Shown: in pieces, positions 9,509-18,005 of the stretch
Numbering within the stretch: the stretch's first letter is position 1
Layout of the letters: each line of letters starts with the position of its first letter
From: JADGGM01 sp035277485
Lineage (GTDB): Bacteria; Gemmatimonadota; Gemmatimonadetes; Gemmatimonadales; Gemmatimonadaceae
NCBI GenBank assembly: GCA_035277485.1
Contig: DATEKK010000155.1
Location: forward strand, 29,395 to 93,394
DNA length: 64,000 nucleotides
Direction of reading: 5' to 3'
Program-made: the position numbers and the translations under genes
Notes under the pieces: model-generated
Seen by the model: the letters and a program-made list of their open reading frames with translations, nothing else
The model's database searches: none
Told to the model about the DNA's origin: nothing

Positions 9509-10699
9509 ATGCCAACATTCGCCTATACCGCGCGCACACTCGGCGGCGAGCTCAAGACCGCTACTATGGATGCCGCGTCGCGCGACGAAGTCGTCGCGCA
9601 GCTGCGCCGCCAGAAACTCATCGTCGTCAAGATCGACGAGGAAAAGGCCAAGAAGCGGATGGGCCGCATCAAGACGCGCGACATCGTCATCTTCACGCGC
9701 CAGTTTGCGACGATGATCAACGCGGGCCTTCCGTTAGTCCAGGCCCTCGACATTCTGTCGCGGCAGAGCGAGAACAAAGCGCTGCAGGACGTCACCCGCC
9801 AGGTCGTGTACGACGTCGAGTCCGGCCATACCGTGGCCGACGCCCTGAGACGCCACCCCAAGGCGTTTACGGACCTGTACGTCAACATGGTCGCCGCCGG
9901 TGAAGCAGGCGGTATTCTCGATACCATTCTGCTGCGCCTCGCCACCTTCCTCGAGAAGAACGACGCCCTCGTCGGCAAGGTGAAGAGCGCGATGATCTAC
10001 CCTGCCGTGATCATGAGCGTGGCCGTCGTCGCCATCGTCGTCCTGCTCATCTTCGTGATCCCGGTCTTCCAGAACATGTTCGCCAGCGTGAACCTGTCGC
10101 TCCCGCTGCCGACACGGGTGGTCATCGGACTGTCCTCGTTCCTCAAGCACTACTGGTGGTTGATGGGCGCCGGCATCTGGGGCGGCATCTTCATGCTCCG
10201 CCAGTTCTACCGCACCCCGACCGGGAAACTGCGCATCGACAGCTTCCTGCTCCATATGCCCGTGTTAGGCGACCTGCTCCGCAAGAGCGCGGTGTCGCGT
10301 TTCACCCGCACGTTAGGCACGCTCATCAGCTCGGGCGTCAGCATTCTCGACGGCCTCGAGATCACGGCCAAGACCGCGGGCAACCAGGTCATTCACAACG
10401 CCATCATGGAGTCGCGCGCCTCGATCGCCGGCGGCGACACCATCAGCGCGCCGCTGCAGAAGAGCAACGTCTTCCCGCCCATGGTCATCTCCATGATCGC
10501 CGTCGGCGAGCAAACGGGCGGACTGGACGAAATGCTCACCAAAATCGCCGACTTCTACGACACCGAAGTCGACACGGCCGTCAGCGGATTGCTCAGCCTC
10601 ATGGAACCGATCATGATCGTGTTCCTGGGCGTCATCGTCGGCGGCATGGTGGTCGCCATGTACCTGCCGATCTTCGACATGATCAACGCCGTGCAATAG
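9509..10699 (+). CDS. pilC: Type IV pilus inner-membrane platform protein PilC (GspF family)
   Basis: Polytopic platform on which PilB and PilT act. At 396 residues it has the family's length: an N-terminal 'FAYTARTLGGELKTATMDA' segment, two T2SSF repeats (about 65-190 and 270-390) with 'TRQFATMINAGLPLVQAL' and 'TRTLGTLISSGVSILDGL', and three membrane helices. The last helix reads IMIVFLGVIVGGMVVAMYLPIF. Start ATG is 21 bp after pilT, behind a weak purine stretch. It ends the plus-strand pil cluster; no pilin or pilMNOPQ genes are in the window. Confidence 0.94.
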   Translation: MPTFAYTARTLGGELKTATMDAASRDEVVAQLRRQKLIVVKIDEEKAKKRMGRIKTRDIVIFTRQFATMINAGLPLVQALDILSRQSENKALQDVTRQVVYDVESGHTVADALRRHPKAFTDLYVNMVAAGEAGGILDTILLRLATFLEKNDALVGKVKSAMIYPAVIMSVAVVAIVVLLIFVIPVFQNMFASVNLSLPLPTRVVIGLSSFLKHYWWLMGAGIWGGIFMLRQFYRTPTGKLRIDSFLLHMPVLGDLLRKSAVSRFTRTLGTLISSGVSILDGLEITAKTAGNQVIHNAIMESRASIAGGDTISAPLQKSNVFPPMVISMIAVGEQTGGLDEMLTKIADFYDTEVDTAVSGLLSLMEPIMIVFLGVIVGGMVVAMYLPIFDMINAVQ

Positions 10700-10726
10700 C
10701 CTCGGCGGTCGGACACGTGGTAAAAC

Positions 10727-10752
10727 GCCCCGTCGGGAAACCCCGACGGGGC
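10727..10752. terminator. Hairpin terminator between convergent pilC and DUF932-like genes
   Basis: Perfect 11-bp stem GCCCCGTCGGG / CCCGACGGGGC with an AAAC loop, flanked by AAAA on the left and ATTT on the right. It can serve transcription from both sides. Confidence 0.8.
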
Positions 10753-10796
10753 ATTTGCGTTAGGCGTCCGGCGCCATGGTGCCCGCATGTCGCCAG

Positions 10797-11489
10797 TTAG
10801 GCGCCAGCCATCACTGCTTCGCGGCGCCGAGTTGGGGACGTCACCAGGCGGGCGAGGAGGCCGCCGCCCAATTCCTCGAGATTCCAGCGGTGCTCGGCGT
10901 CCCGCGTATCACGCGCGTACGACGTCACCGCATTCATGAGACCGAATGACGTCCAGTCGCGGGCACGCGTGAACCGATCGAGGATGTCCGCCAGATCCTC
11001 GCGGGGAATCCGATGCATCGCCGGCAGAAGCTGGATCATCGCCTCGACCTGCACGTCCGCCGCCGTTCGCATCTCGTCCACAACACCCGCAAACACGTCG
11101 CTCGCCGCGCACGCGCGCACTGCCCCCCGAACGTCGAGCAAGGTCGCCGTGCTGTCGTACGCCGGCCGTAAGACGTCGCTGCATTCGATGCGCTCGAGGC
11201 GCCGAGACTGCATCACATGCGCGGCGATCGCGCCGTTGCTGCACACCTGTCGAAACGTGTACGGGCTCACCACGATCTCGGATCCTGTCGCGCGCAGTGC
11301 GACTCCCGCGTTCACCGCGTCGCCTGCGCGCACCTCGGCCTGCGCAGGAAGCACCGACCGCGCGAACAACCGCACGTCGTCGTCGAACACGTTCGAGACC
11401 ACGCCGCCAAGCGATGTCACTTCGTCGGCGAACGCATCCTGGATCTCGCGAATCGTGGGAGCATACTCGGGCTGGTAGGCGGTGCTCAT
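10797..11489 (-). CDS. DUF932-like (phage/plasmid-type) protein
   Basis: Soluble 230-residue protein of unknown function. 'FARSVLPAQAEVRAGDAVNAGV', 'YTFRQVCSNGAI' and the C-terminal 'DWTSFGLMNAVTSYARDTRD...W.LEELGG' resemble the DUF932 family found on phages and plasmids, which is often near the same length. The start is secure: ATG 11489 follows an excellent ribosome site, AAGGAGGAG. Its TAA stop lies inside a GTTAGGC word. It stands alone between the pil terminator and a divergent DinB gene, with no phage genes nearby. Confidence 0.5.
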   Translation of the reverse strand: MSTAYQPEYAPTIREIQDAFADEVTSLGGVVSNVFDDDVRLFARSVLPAQAEVRAGDAVNAGVALRATGSEIVVSPYTFRQVCSNGAIAAHVMQSRRLERIECSDVLRPAYDSTATLLDVRGAVRACAASDVFAGVVDEMRTAADVQVEAMIQLLPAMHRIPREDLADILDRFTRARDWTSFGLMNAVTSYARDTRDAEHRWNLEELGGGLLARLVTSPTRRREAVMAGA

Positions 11490-11677
11490 GGCTCCTCCTT
11501 CCCCGGTGGTCGGCCATCTCTATCGGATAGCATGCCCCCAGATACCACCGGTTGGGTAGAGCTGTTCCCTCGGGAGACAAACCTCGCAGTGCCGCTCGTG
11601 CCGTTCGAGTTGACACGCCCCAGGTCACTCGCGAGTATCGCGCTGTGGTACCTCGCGTCGCTTCAGGAGAACCCATC

Positions 11678-12211
11678 ATGTCCAATCCACACGGTTCATC
11701 CCCGCGGTCCATGGCTGAGGACGCCGAGTACGCCAGGAATCTTCGCGAGACAGTGGATCGGGCGGCCGCGGAGCTGCGCGCGATCCCGGACGATGTTGCT
11801 TCCGTTAGGCCCGCGCCCGGCAAGTGGTCGATCAAGGAAATCATCGGCCACCTGATCGATTCGGCCTCGCACAACCACCAGCGGTTCGTCCGCGCACGGT
11901 GGCAGGACGACCTGGTGTTCCAGGGCTACCAACAGGACGAATGGGTGGCCGCGCAACAGTATCAGTCGGTGCCGTGGGACGAGCTCGTGACGCTCTGGCA
12001 CACGTACAACCGGCATGTGGCGCGTGTGATGGCGCAGGTACCCGTCGCTGTCGCACGCCGCGAGCACACGCGGCACAACCTCGACCAGATCGCGTGGCAA
12101 ACGGTCCCAGCCGACCAGCCGGCGACGCTCGAGTACTTCATGCGCGACTACGTCGGCCATCTCCAGCACCACCTCCGCCAGGTGGCCGAGCGCCGGTCGC
12201 GGTCGGCGTGA
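11678..12211 (+). CDS. DinB-family putative metal-dependent protein
   Basis: Four-helix-bundle protein of the DinB/YfiT superfamily, whose members bind a metal through three His and include bacillithiol- and mycothiol-type thiol transferases and DNA-damage-induced proteins. ATG 11678 follows CAGGAGA and gives 177 residues. Seen: 'GKWSIKEIIGHLIDSASHNHQRF' (first metal His) and 'DYVGHLQHHLRQV' (remaining His), the usual three-site pattern. Substrate is unknown. Confidence 0.82.
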   Translation: MSNPHGSSPRSMAEDAEYARNLRETVDRAAAELRAIPDDVASVRPAPGKWSIKEIIGHLIDSASHNHQRFVRARWQDDLVFQGYQQDEWVAAQQYQSVPWDELVTLWHTYNRHVARVMAQVPVAVARREHTRHNLDQIAWQTVPADQPATLEYFMRDYVGHLQHHLRQVAERRSRSA

Positions 12212-12224
12212 GGCCGGCTATCGG

Positions 12225-13439
12225 TCAGGCCGGCGAGATCGCCGGCGCTCCGTTAGGCGGCACGCCCGTGTAGCGGGCGCGCGGCCGGATGATCTGGTCG
12301 AGCGCATACTGCTCGATGGCGTGCCCCAGCCAGCCGATGCTGCGACCGATCGCGAAGAGCGTGAGGCCCGAGTCGGGCGGCAAGCCGAGCACGCGCGACA
12401 CGGCGGCGAGGGCGAAGTCCACGTTAGGCGCGTCGCCGGTGAGCGAGGTGCCCGCACGTGCGAACTCGCGAACGAAACGAAGCTCCCGCGACCGCTGAAA
12501 ATGCTCGCCGAGCAGGGCGAGGAGCGCCGCGGAGCGCGGATCGCCGCGGGGGTAGAGGGGATGGCCGAAGCCCTCGATGCGCAGACCCTGCCGCACTCGC
12601 AACGCGAGGGCCGAGTGAAGGGACCGGCTCCGGCGCAGCATCGCCAGGAGCGATTCGGCGCGCGACGTGCTGCCGCCGTGCTTCACGCCCTCGATCGCCG
12701 CGAGTCCGCCGCCGACCACGGCGTACGGCTGCGATCCGGCCGACGCGATGCATCGCGCCGTGAACGCGGACACGTTGAGCTCGTGGTCGGCCATGAGGAT
12801 GAGTGCCGCGCGAATCACGTCCTGGGCGCGAGCATGCACGCGCCAGCCGCGCGCGAGCGCCGCGTCAATGCGATCCGCGCGCGCTCGGCGTGCCGCGACG
12901 CCCACCAACAAGTCGAGTATGCGCCAGGCCGAGCGCACGACGGCCTCGGGGCGGAGATCGAAGGCCTGGGCATCGGTGGCCGACGCGAGCGCCAACGCCG
13001 CCTGCGCGCGCGGCACGAACGCCCCGCGCGACGACCGGCTGCCTAACGGGCCGGGATGCACCGCGCGCGGCGGGCGCGCGGCGTCGCGGCTGCCCGTCCA
13101 GATGAGCGACGCCACTTCTTCGACAGTTGCCTCGCGCGCGAGCTCGACGACGTTGAGACCTCGATAATAGAGCGCGTCACCCGTGATCAGGGTGATCGAC
13201 GACGCCAACACCGGAACGCCCCATTGCAGCGCGTGCGCCGCGACCTTGTCCGGGTCGCGCCGCTCTTCCGCACGGAGACGAAGCCGCTCGACATCGTCAC
13301 GCGGGTACCGGCGCGCCCGGCTCGAGCCGGGCCCGGGTTGGGACCGGATGAGCCCGCGGCTCACGTACGCGTAGAGCGTCGGGCGCGTCACGCCGAGCGC
13401 GCGCGCGGCCTCAGCGGCGGAGAGGGTGTCGCTGCTCAT
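12225..13439 (-). CDS. Citrate synthase-family protein with N-terminal helix-turn-helix
   Basis: A citrate synthase-like domain fused to a MerR/excisionase-type DNA-binding domain, 404 residues. Residues 1-55 read 'LSAAEAARALGVTRPTLYAYVSRGLI...RRYPRDDVERL'. The rest is the citrate synthase fold with catalytic His in DHELNVSAF, the active-site His in GFGHPLYPRGD and the catalytic Asp region TGDAPNVDFALAA. Such fusions are known as orphan regulators or moonlighting enzymes. Divergence from a second citrate synthase over a 55-bp palindromic region suggests it senses a citrate-cycle metabolite and regulates the pair. Whether it is catalytic is not known. Confidence 0.83.
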   Translation of the reverse strand: MSSDTLSAAEAARALGVTRPTLYAYVSRGLIRSQPGPGSSRARRYPRDDVERLRLRAEERRDPDKVAAHALQWGVPVLASSITLITGDALYYRGLNVVELAREATVEEVASLIWTGSRDAARPPRAVHPGPLGSRSSRGAFVPRAQAALALASATDAQAFDLRPEAVVRSAWRILDLLVGVAARRARADRIDAALARGWRVHARAQDVIRAALILMADHELNVSAFTARCIASAGSQPYAVVGGGLAAIEGVKHGGSTSRAESLLAMLRRSRSLHSALALRVRQGLRIEGFGHPLYPRGDPRSAALLALLGEHFQRSRELRFVREFARAGTSLTGDAPNVDFALAAVSRVLGLPPDSGLTLFAIGRSIGWLGHAIEQYALDQIIRPRARYTGVPPNGAPAISPA

Positions 13440-13440
13440 A

Positions 13441-13462
13441 TTGATCGATCAATCAACATTGA
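13441..13462. promoter_or_regulatory. Palindromic operator candidate between divergent citrate synthase genes
   Basis: A perfect 12-bp palindrome TTGATCGATCAA (13441-13452) is followed directly by a second dyad TCAA-CA-TTGA (13453-13462). It sits next to the start of the HTH-citrate synthase gene, in an intergenic gap of only 55 bp, so a protein bound here would control both genes. CATAAT on the minus strand (13467-13472) could be that gene's -10 box. Confidence 0.5.
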
Positions 13463-13494
13463 CCGTATTATGCGCGGAGATCTAGGTTCCGGCC

Positions 13495-14640
13495 ATGGCA
13501 CCCAACACCGTGATCGCTCCGGGGCTCGAGGGCGTCGTCGCCGCGACGACGCGGTTGAGCCATGTCGACGGCGAGGCGGGCGAGCTGACGATCGCGGGCT
13601 TCCCGGTCGGCGAGCTCGCCGCCAACGCGACCTTCGAAGAAACCACCTGGCTCCTCTGGCACGGCGAGCTCCCGGGCGACGCCGAGCTCGACGCGTTCCG
13701 CACCGATCTCGCCGCGCATCGCGAGCTTCCGCCGGCGACGCTCGCACTGCTCCGCGCGTGTGCCCGCGCGCGCGTCGATTCCATGGATGCGCTGCGCTTA
13801 GCGCTCGGCACGGTGTCGCTCGTGTCGACCGACGCCGTGGCGATTGTCGCGCTCGCACCGACGATCGTCGCGGCATACGCGCGGCTGCTCGAGGGCAAAG
13901 CGCCGATTTCGCCGCGCGGCGATCTCAGGCACGCCGCCAACTATCTCTACATGCTGAGCGGATCAGCGCCGGACGCGGAGCGAGTGCGCGCGCTCGAGAC
14001 CTACTTGAACACAGTCATCGATCACGGGCTCAACGCGTCCACCTTCACGTGCCGAGTGATCGTCTCGACGGGATCGGATCTCGTGTCGGCGGTGGTCGGG
14101 GCGGTGGGTGCGCTCAAGGGGCCGCTGCACGGCGGCGCGCCGGGGCCGGCCCTCGAGACGGTGTTCGAGATCGGCGAGGCGTCGCGTGCCGAGAGTGTGC
14201 TCCGCGCAAAGATCGAAGCGGGAGAGCGGCTCATGGGTTTTGGGCATCGCGTCTACAAGGTTCGCGATCCGCGCGCCGACGTTCTTGCCGCCGCGGCCGA
14301 GCGATTGTTCACGCACGGGGGGGATCTGCGGTTGTATACGCTGGCGCGTCACGTGGAGCGCACGGCGCTGGCGCTGCTCGAGGAGTACAAGCCGGATCGG
14401 CGGCTCAAGACGAACGTCGAGTTCTACACCGCGCTGCTACTGCACGGGCTCGGGCTCGACGTGCCGCTCTTCACGCCGACGTTCGCGATCAGCCGGGTGA
14501 GCGGGTGGATCGCGCACGCGTTCGAGCAGCGCGCCGCCAACCGGCTCATTCGTCCCAAGTCCGAGTACGTTGGACCGCGCGGCCGGCGCTGGCACACTCG
14601 CGTACCGATGGCGGGCGAGCGCGCGGGCGCGTTGCGTTAG
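13495..14640 (+). CDS. Citrate (or 2-methylcitrate) synthase
   Basis: Condenses acetyl-CoA (or propionyl-CoA) with oxaloacetate. The 381 residues match the short type II enzymes. Seen: 'LSHVDGEAGELTIAGFPV' at the start, 'DHGLNASTFTCRVI' with the first catalytic His, 'GPLHGGAPG', 'GFGHRVYKVRDPRADVL' with the second His, and the Asp in 'KTNVEFYTALLLHGLGL'. The C-terminal 'SGWIAHAFEQR..NRLIRPKSEYVG' is also typical. Citrate and methylcitrate activities cannot be separated by sequence here. The TAG stop is inside a GTTAGGC word. Confidence 0.88.
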   Translation: MAPNTVIAPGLEGVVAATTRLSHVDGEAGELTIAGFPVGELAANATFEETTWLLWHGELPGDAELDAFRTDLAAHRELPPATLALLRACARARVDSMDALRLALGTVSLVSTDAVAIVALAPTIVAAYARLLEGKAPISPRGDLRHAANYLYMLSGSAPDAERVRALETYLNTVIDHGLNASTFTCRVIVSTGSDLVSAVVGAVGALKGPLHGGAPGPALETVFEIGEASRAESVLRAKIEAGERLMGFGHRVYKVRDPRADVLAAAAERLFTHGGDLRLYTLARHVERTALALLEEYKPDRRLKTNVEFYTALLLHGLGLDVPLFTPTFAISRVSGWIAHAFEQRAANRLIRPKSEYVGPRGRRWHTRVPMAGERAGALR

Positions 14641-14707
14641 GCGTCGACCGTATGGGCGCCCCGAGCCCGGGATTGACTCGGCAAGCAGGCTCGGCTATGG
14701 TGGAAAA

Positions 14708-15259
14708 ATGCACGCAACTCCGCCGTTTTCGTCCCCCATGACCGCCGAAGAGCTCGAGCACGTGTCGTATCCCGACAAGGTGACCGAGCTCATTCGAGGC
14801 CGGCTCGTGGTTCGCGAGCCGCCGGGCACGCGGCATGGAGCGATCGCTTCGCGGCTCACTCACCTCCTGGCGGATTTCGTCTATCGAAACGGGCGCGGGG
14901 TGGTATTCGCACAAGACACCGGTTTCCAGATCCAGTCGAATCCGGACACGGTTCGAGCGCCGGATGTTGCCTTCCTGGCCGAAGAGCGCGCAGGGGCGAT
15001 TCACGATCGGGGCTACGCGCGGGTCGCGCCCGATATCGTTGCCGAGGTGCTGTCGCCCGACGATCGGCCGGGCGAGGTACGCGACAAGGTTGCAGATTGG
15101 CTTGCGGCCGGTGTGAAGCTCGTGTGGGTGATCGATCCGCGCCGACGGGCGGGCGACGTATACCGCGCCGATGGCAGCGTTGCGACGGGCGAGTCGCATC
15201 TCGACGGTGAGAATGTGCTGCCGGGTTTCACCTGCGCCGTAGACGATGTGCTGCTCTAA
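14708..15259 (+). CDS. Uma2-family (DUF820) putative restriction-like endonuclease
   Basis: PD-(D/E)xK-fold protein of the Uma2 family, often present in many copies in genomes rich in mobile DNA; biological role unclear. From ATG 14708 it has 183 residues. Typical pieces are 'YPDKVTELIRGRLVVREPPG', 'RAPDVAFLAEER', 'APDIVAEVLSPDDR', 'VRDKVADWLAAGVKLVWVIDP' and 'LPGFTCAVDDVL'. The catalytic Asp/Glu and Lys appear kept (PDIVAEVLSP; KVADW). A later ATG at 14738 is possible. A second, diverged member lies at 48014-48562. Confidence 0.85.
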   Translation: MHATPPFSSPMTAEELEHVSYPDKVTELIRGRLVVREPPGTRHGAIASRLTHLLADFVYRNGRGVVFAQDTGFQIQSNPDTVRAPDVAFLAEERAGAIHDRGYARVAPDIVAEVLSPDDRPGEVRDKVADWLAAGVKLVWVIDPRRRAGDVYRADGSVATGESHLDGENVLPGFTCAVDDVLL

Positions 15260-15287
15260 CCGGTCAGCGGCGGTGTTGCGTTAGGCA

Positions 15288-15635
15288 TCACGCCGGCGCC
15301 GGCGACGTCGCCCGGAGCGCACGGCCGGCTTGCTCCACGAACCGGTGCCACGACGAGCTGCCCACCGCCAGGCGCCGCCGGCCCGCGGCACTCAAGCGAT
15401 AGTACTTCGCGCTCCGGTTGTTGTCCGACACACCCCACTCGGCTTCCACCAACCGTTGCCGCTCGAGACGGTGCAGGGCGGGGTACAGTGTGCCTTCGCC
15501 GACGAGCAGCGCGGCGTCGGTCGCCTGGCCGATCCATTCTGCCACCGCATAGCCGTGGCGTGGGCCCCACGTGAGGGCCTTGAGGATGAGCAGCTCCAGT
15601 GTACCGCGCATGAGGTTGATGTCGAGGTCGGTCAT
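15288..15635 (-). CDS. PadR-family transcriptional regulator
   Basis: Winged-helix repressor of the PadR family, 115 residues from ATG 15635. Seen: 'RGTLELLILKALTWGPRHGYAVAEWI' (first helices), 'LLVGEGTLYPALHRLERQ' (recognition helix) and a wing ending 'NRSAKYYRLSAAGRRRL'. In this phylum such genes commonly sit next to ADOP permeases, but this copy has none adjacent. The nearest is at 18830, past the amidase and DUF2911 genes. The 27 codons before 15635 are not conserved in the family, so I exclude them. Confidence 0.87.
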   Translation of the reverse strand: MTDLDINLMRGTLELLILKALTWGPRHGYAVAEWIGQATDAALLVGEGTLYPALHRLERQRLVEAEWGVSDNNRSAKYYRLSAAGRRRLAVGSSSWHRFVEQAGRALRATSPAPA

Positions 15636-15929
15636 CGGCGGTGTCGGGTGCGGAGACGTGATACAGCCGGGCTGTCGGCCCATGTGTATGCTACGCGCTC
15701 TCCCCTTGTGACGCAATGGGTCGAGCGCACCGGTGCGGGGCCGCGGCCCGCATGCCTTGCGTTAGGCATCGGTGGCGCTTGCGCCCGTCCGGGCCCCCGG
15801 CCATTCTTGTCGCGCCTCGCCGGGGTGCGGTATCCCCGTCCGTCGCGGCGCGCCGAGTGTGGCGCGGCGGTGGAACCCGGCCGGGCCGGTCGCGATTCGT
15901 GACCGCGAACGCATACCGGAGGCCTCGTC
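15636..15929. other. Intergenic region between PadR and amidase genes
   Basis: About 290 bp with no gene I can support. It holds one GTTAGGC word (15761) and the amidase ribosome site CGGAGG (15917-15922). I see no convincing promoter or hairpin. Confidence 0.6.
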
Positions 15930-17756
15930 GTGAATTCGCGTCGTCGATTCCTGATTCGCGCCCCCCTGGGGTTGCTGAGCGTCGCCGTCGCCTGCCGCGA
16001 GCACGCGGGCACGCCGTCGCCTAACGCAAGCCAGACGGCCGGTGCGCCGCCCGCCACGCCGGGCGCGCCGCCCACCTTCGCCAGCGCGCCATCCGTCGGA
16101 CCCGCGGTCACACCGGCCACGTTCGCCGACGCCGAGAAGCTGGCGCAGGTGACGATGACCGACGCGCAACGGCAGCAGGCCGCGGACAGTTGGGGCAAAG
16201 CGATGGCGCCGTACTACGAGCGGCGCACGGGTCCGCGCAAGCTCGCGCTCGAGCCGACGCTCGCGCCCGCCACGCACTGGAATCCGGTCCTCGGCGCTGG
16301 TCCGGTCGGACCGGCGCACGATCGCTTCGTGCGGTCGAACGACGCACCCGGCCCGCTTCCGGCGAGCGACACCGAGATCGCGTTCGCGCCCGTCACGCGG
16401 CTGTCGCGCTGGATCCAGTCGCGCGCGCTCACGTCCCTTCGCCTAACGAACATCTATCTCGGCCGCCTGCAGCAGTACGATCCCAAGCTGCGCTGCGTGA
16501 TCACGCTCACGCGCGACCTCGCGCTCAAGCAGGCAAAGAAAGCGGATGCCGAGATCGCGGCGGGACATTATCGCGGTCCGCTACACGGCATTCCGTTCGG
16601 GGTGAAGGACCTGCTCGACACCGCCGGCATCGCGACCACCTATGGCGCCGAGCCGTATCGGAATCGCGTGCCGCAGGCAGACTCGGCGGTGGTGTCGCGG
16701 TTGTATCAGGCGGGCGCGGTGTTGGTCGCGAAGCTGAGCATGGGCGCGCTCGCGCTCAACGACATCTGGTTCGGCGGGCAAACGATGAATCCGTGGCTGC
16801 TCGAAGAGGGCGCATCGGGGTCGAGCGCCGGCCCCGGCGCGGCGACGGCTGCGGGCCTGGTTGGATTCTCGATCGGCAGCGAGACCGAGGGCAGCATCGT
16901 GAGTCCGAGCCTGCGCTGCGGCGTGAACGGGCTTCGCCCAACGTACGGCCGCGTGCCGCGCACGGGCGCGATGACGCTCTGTTGGTCACTCGACAAACTG
17001 GGCCCGATGGCGCGCAGCGTGGAAGACACGATGCTCGTGCTGCAGGCGATCACGGGACCCGACGCCGGCGATGTGGCGAGTGTGCCGAGCCGGCTCGACT
17101 ACGACGCAGGCGCCGGCGTGAAGGGTTTGCGCATCGGGTATGTGCCGCAGTGGATGAAAGAAGCGCCGGCCACCGACGTCGACCGAGCGGTGTTGGACAC
17201 GGCCGGCAAGTTAGGCATGTCGCCGGTTGCCGTGACGTTCCCGGACTGGCCGGTGGATTCGTTGAACGTCGTGCTCTTCGCGGAGGCGGCGGCCGCGTTC
17301 GAGGACCTGACGCTCACGCACCAGGACGACATGCTCAAAGTCCAGACATCGGACGCGTGGCCGAATCTCTTCCGGAGCGCGCGCTTCCTCTCGGCTGTCG
17401 ATTTCGTGCAGACGGACCGGCTGCGCCGAAAGCTGGCGCAGGAGATGGACCGGATCATGTCGGGTGTAGACGTGCTGCTCGTGCCGTCGTTGCGCGACGA
17501 GACGCTGACGACGACCAACTTCACGGGTCAGCCGTCCCTCACCATGCGCGCGGGGTTCGTGCAGGTGTCGGAAGCGCGGAGCGATTGGGCGCCCGACCCG
17601 GCGCATCCCTTGCCCACGTTCAACCCGCCGCGTCGCGTTCCGCACGGGGTGACGCTCATCGGCAAGCTGTTCGACGAAGGCACCGTGGTTCGGGTTGGCC
17701 TCGCGCTCGAGCGTGCGTTAGGCGTGCAGCACGAAACACCGCCTCTCTTTTCTTAG
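15930..17756 (+). CDS. Exported amidase-signature (AS) family hydrolase
   Basis: Ser-Ser-Lys amidase, 608 residues, exported: MNSRRRFLIRAPLGLLSVAVAC combines a twin-arginine pattern with a lipobox (AVAC), so a Tat lipoprotein is likely. The start GTG 15930 is behind CGGAGG. Catalytic pieces: Lys in FGVKDLLDTAGI, cis-Ser in GASGSSAGPGAATAAG, and the nucleophile Ser in 'GSETEGSIVSP', where Glu replaces the more usual Gly before GSI. 'CGVNGLRPTYGRVPRTGAM' follows. Length exceeds most AS enzymes because of a 120-residue N-terminal region before the fold. Substrate is unknown. Confidence 0.87.
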   Translation: MNSRRRFLIRAPLGLLSVAVACREHAGTPSPNASQTAGAPPATPGAPPTFASAPSVGPAVTPATFADAEKLAQVTMTDAQRQQAADSWGKAMAPYYERRTGPRKLALEPTLAPATHWNPVLGAGPVGPAHDRFVRSNDAPGPLPASDTEIAFAPVTRLSRWIQSRALTSLRLTNIYLGRLQQYDPKLRCVITLTRDLALKQAKKADAEIAAGHYRGPLHGIPFGVKDLLDTAGIATTYGAEPYRNRVPQADSAVVSRLYQAGAVLVAKLSMGALALNDIWFGGQTMNPWLLEEGASGSSAGPGAATAAGLVGFSIGSETEGSIVSPSLRCGVNGLRPTYGRVPRTGAMTLCWSLDKLGPMARSVEDTMLVLQAITGPDAGDVASVPSRLDYDAGAGVKGLRIGYVPQWMKEAPATDVDRAVLDTAGKLGMSPVAVTFPDWPVDSLNVVLFAEAAAAFEDLTLTHQDDMLKVQTSDAWPNLFRSARFLSAVDFVQTDRLRRKLAQEMDRIMSGVDVLLVPSLRDETLTTTNFTGQPSLTMRAGFVQVSEARSDWAPDPAHPLPTFNPPRRVPHGVTLIGKLFDEGTVVRVGLALERALGVQHETPPLFS

Positions 17757-17835
17757 GCGTCTTCCGGAGTTTCGTGAAAGATGAAGTGACGGCTGGCTCC
17801 TCTCGAGTTCGCGCGAGTGGCTGACCGCGGGTGCG

Positions 17836-17894
17836 CGTGGAGGGCTTCCCCGCTCTGTTGCCAAGGCAACAGAGCGAGGAAGCCCTCCATGCGC
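17836..17894. terminator. Long near-perfect hairpin between convergent genes
   Basis: Arms TGGAGGGCTTCC-C-CGCTCTGTTGCC and GGCAACAGAGCG-A-GGAAGCCCTCCA, with one C/A mismatch and an AA centre, extended outward by GCGCG-rich sequence. It lies between the amidase stop and the convergent DUF2911 gene. It could be a two-way terminator or a small repeat element; there is no T-run. Confidence 0.5.
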
Positions 17895-18005
17895 GCCTCC
17901 CGTTAGGCCTCACGCCGCGCTCCCGCCGCACATAGCCGCCGAGTTGTACCCACCTATCGCGTACTTCTCACGACGTTCGCCGAAGAGGTCTTCTTAGCGT
18001 CTCAT

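Noticed and set aside
10797..11489. Prophage or plasmid remnant because of the DUF932-like protein
   Set aside because: No other phage or plasmid gene is nearby, and base composition matches the neighbours.
13056..14741. 561-codon plus-strand frame overlapping citrate synthase
   Set aside because: Extremely Arg-rich with no conserved segment; citrate synthase motifs are in another phase.
16190..17824. 544-codon frame inside the amidase
   Set aside because: Arg/His/Ala-rich shadow; the amidase frame holds the catalytic motifs and the Tat signal.
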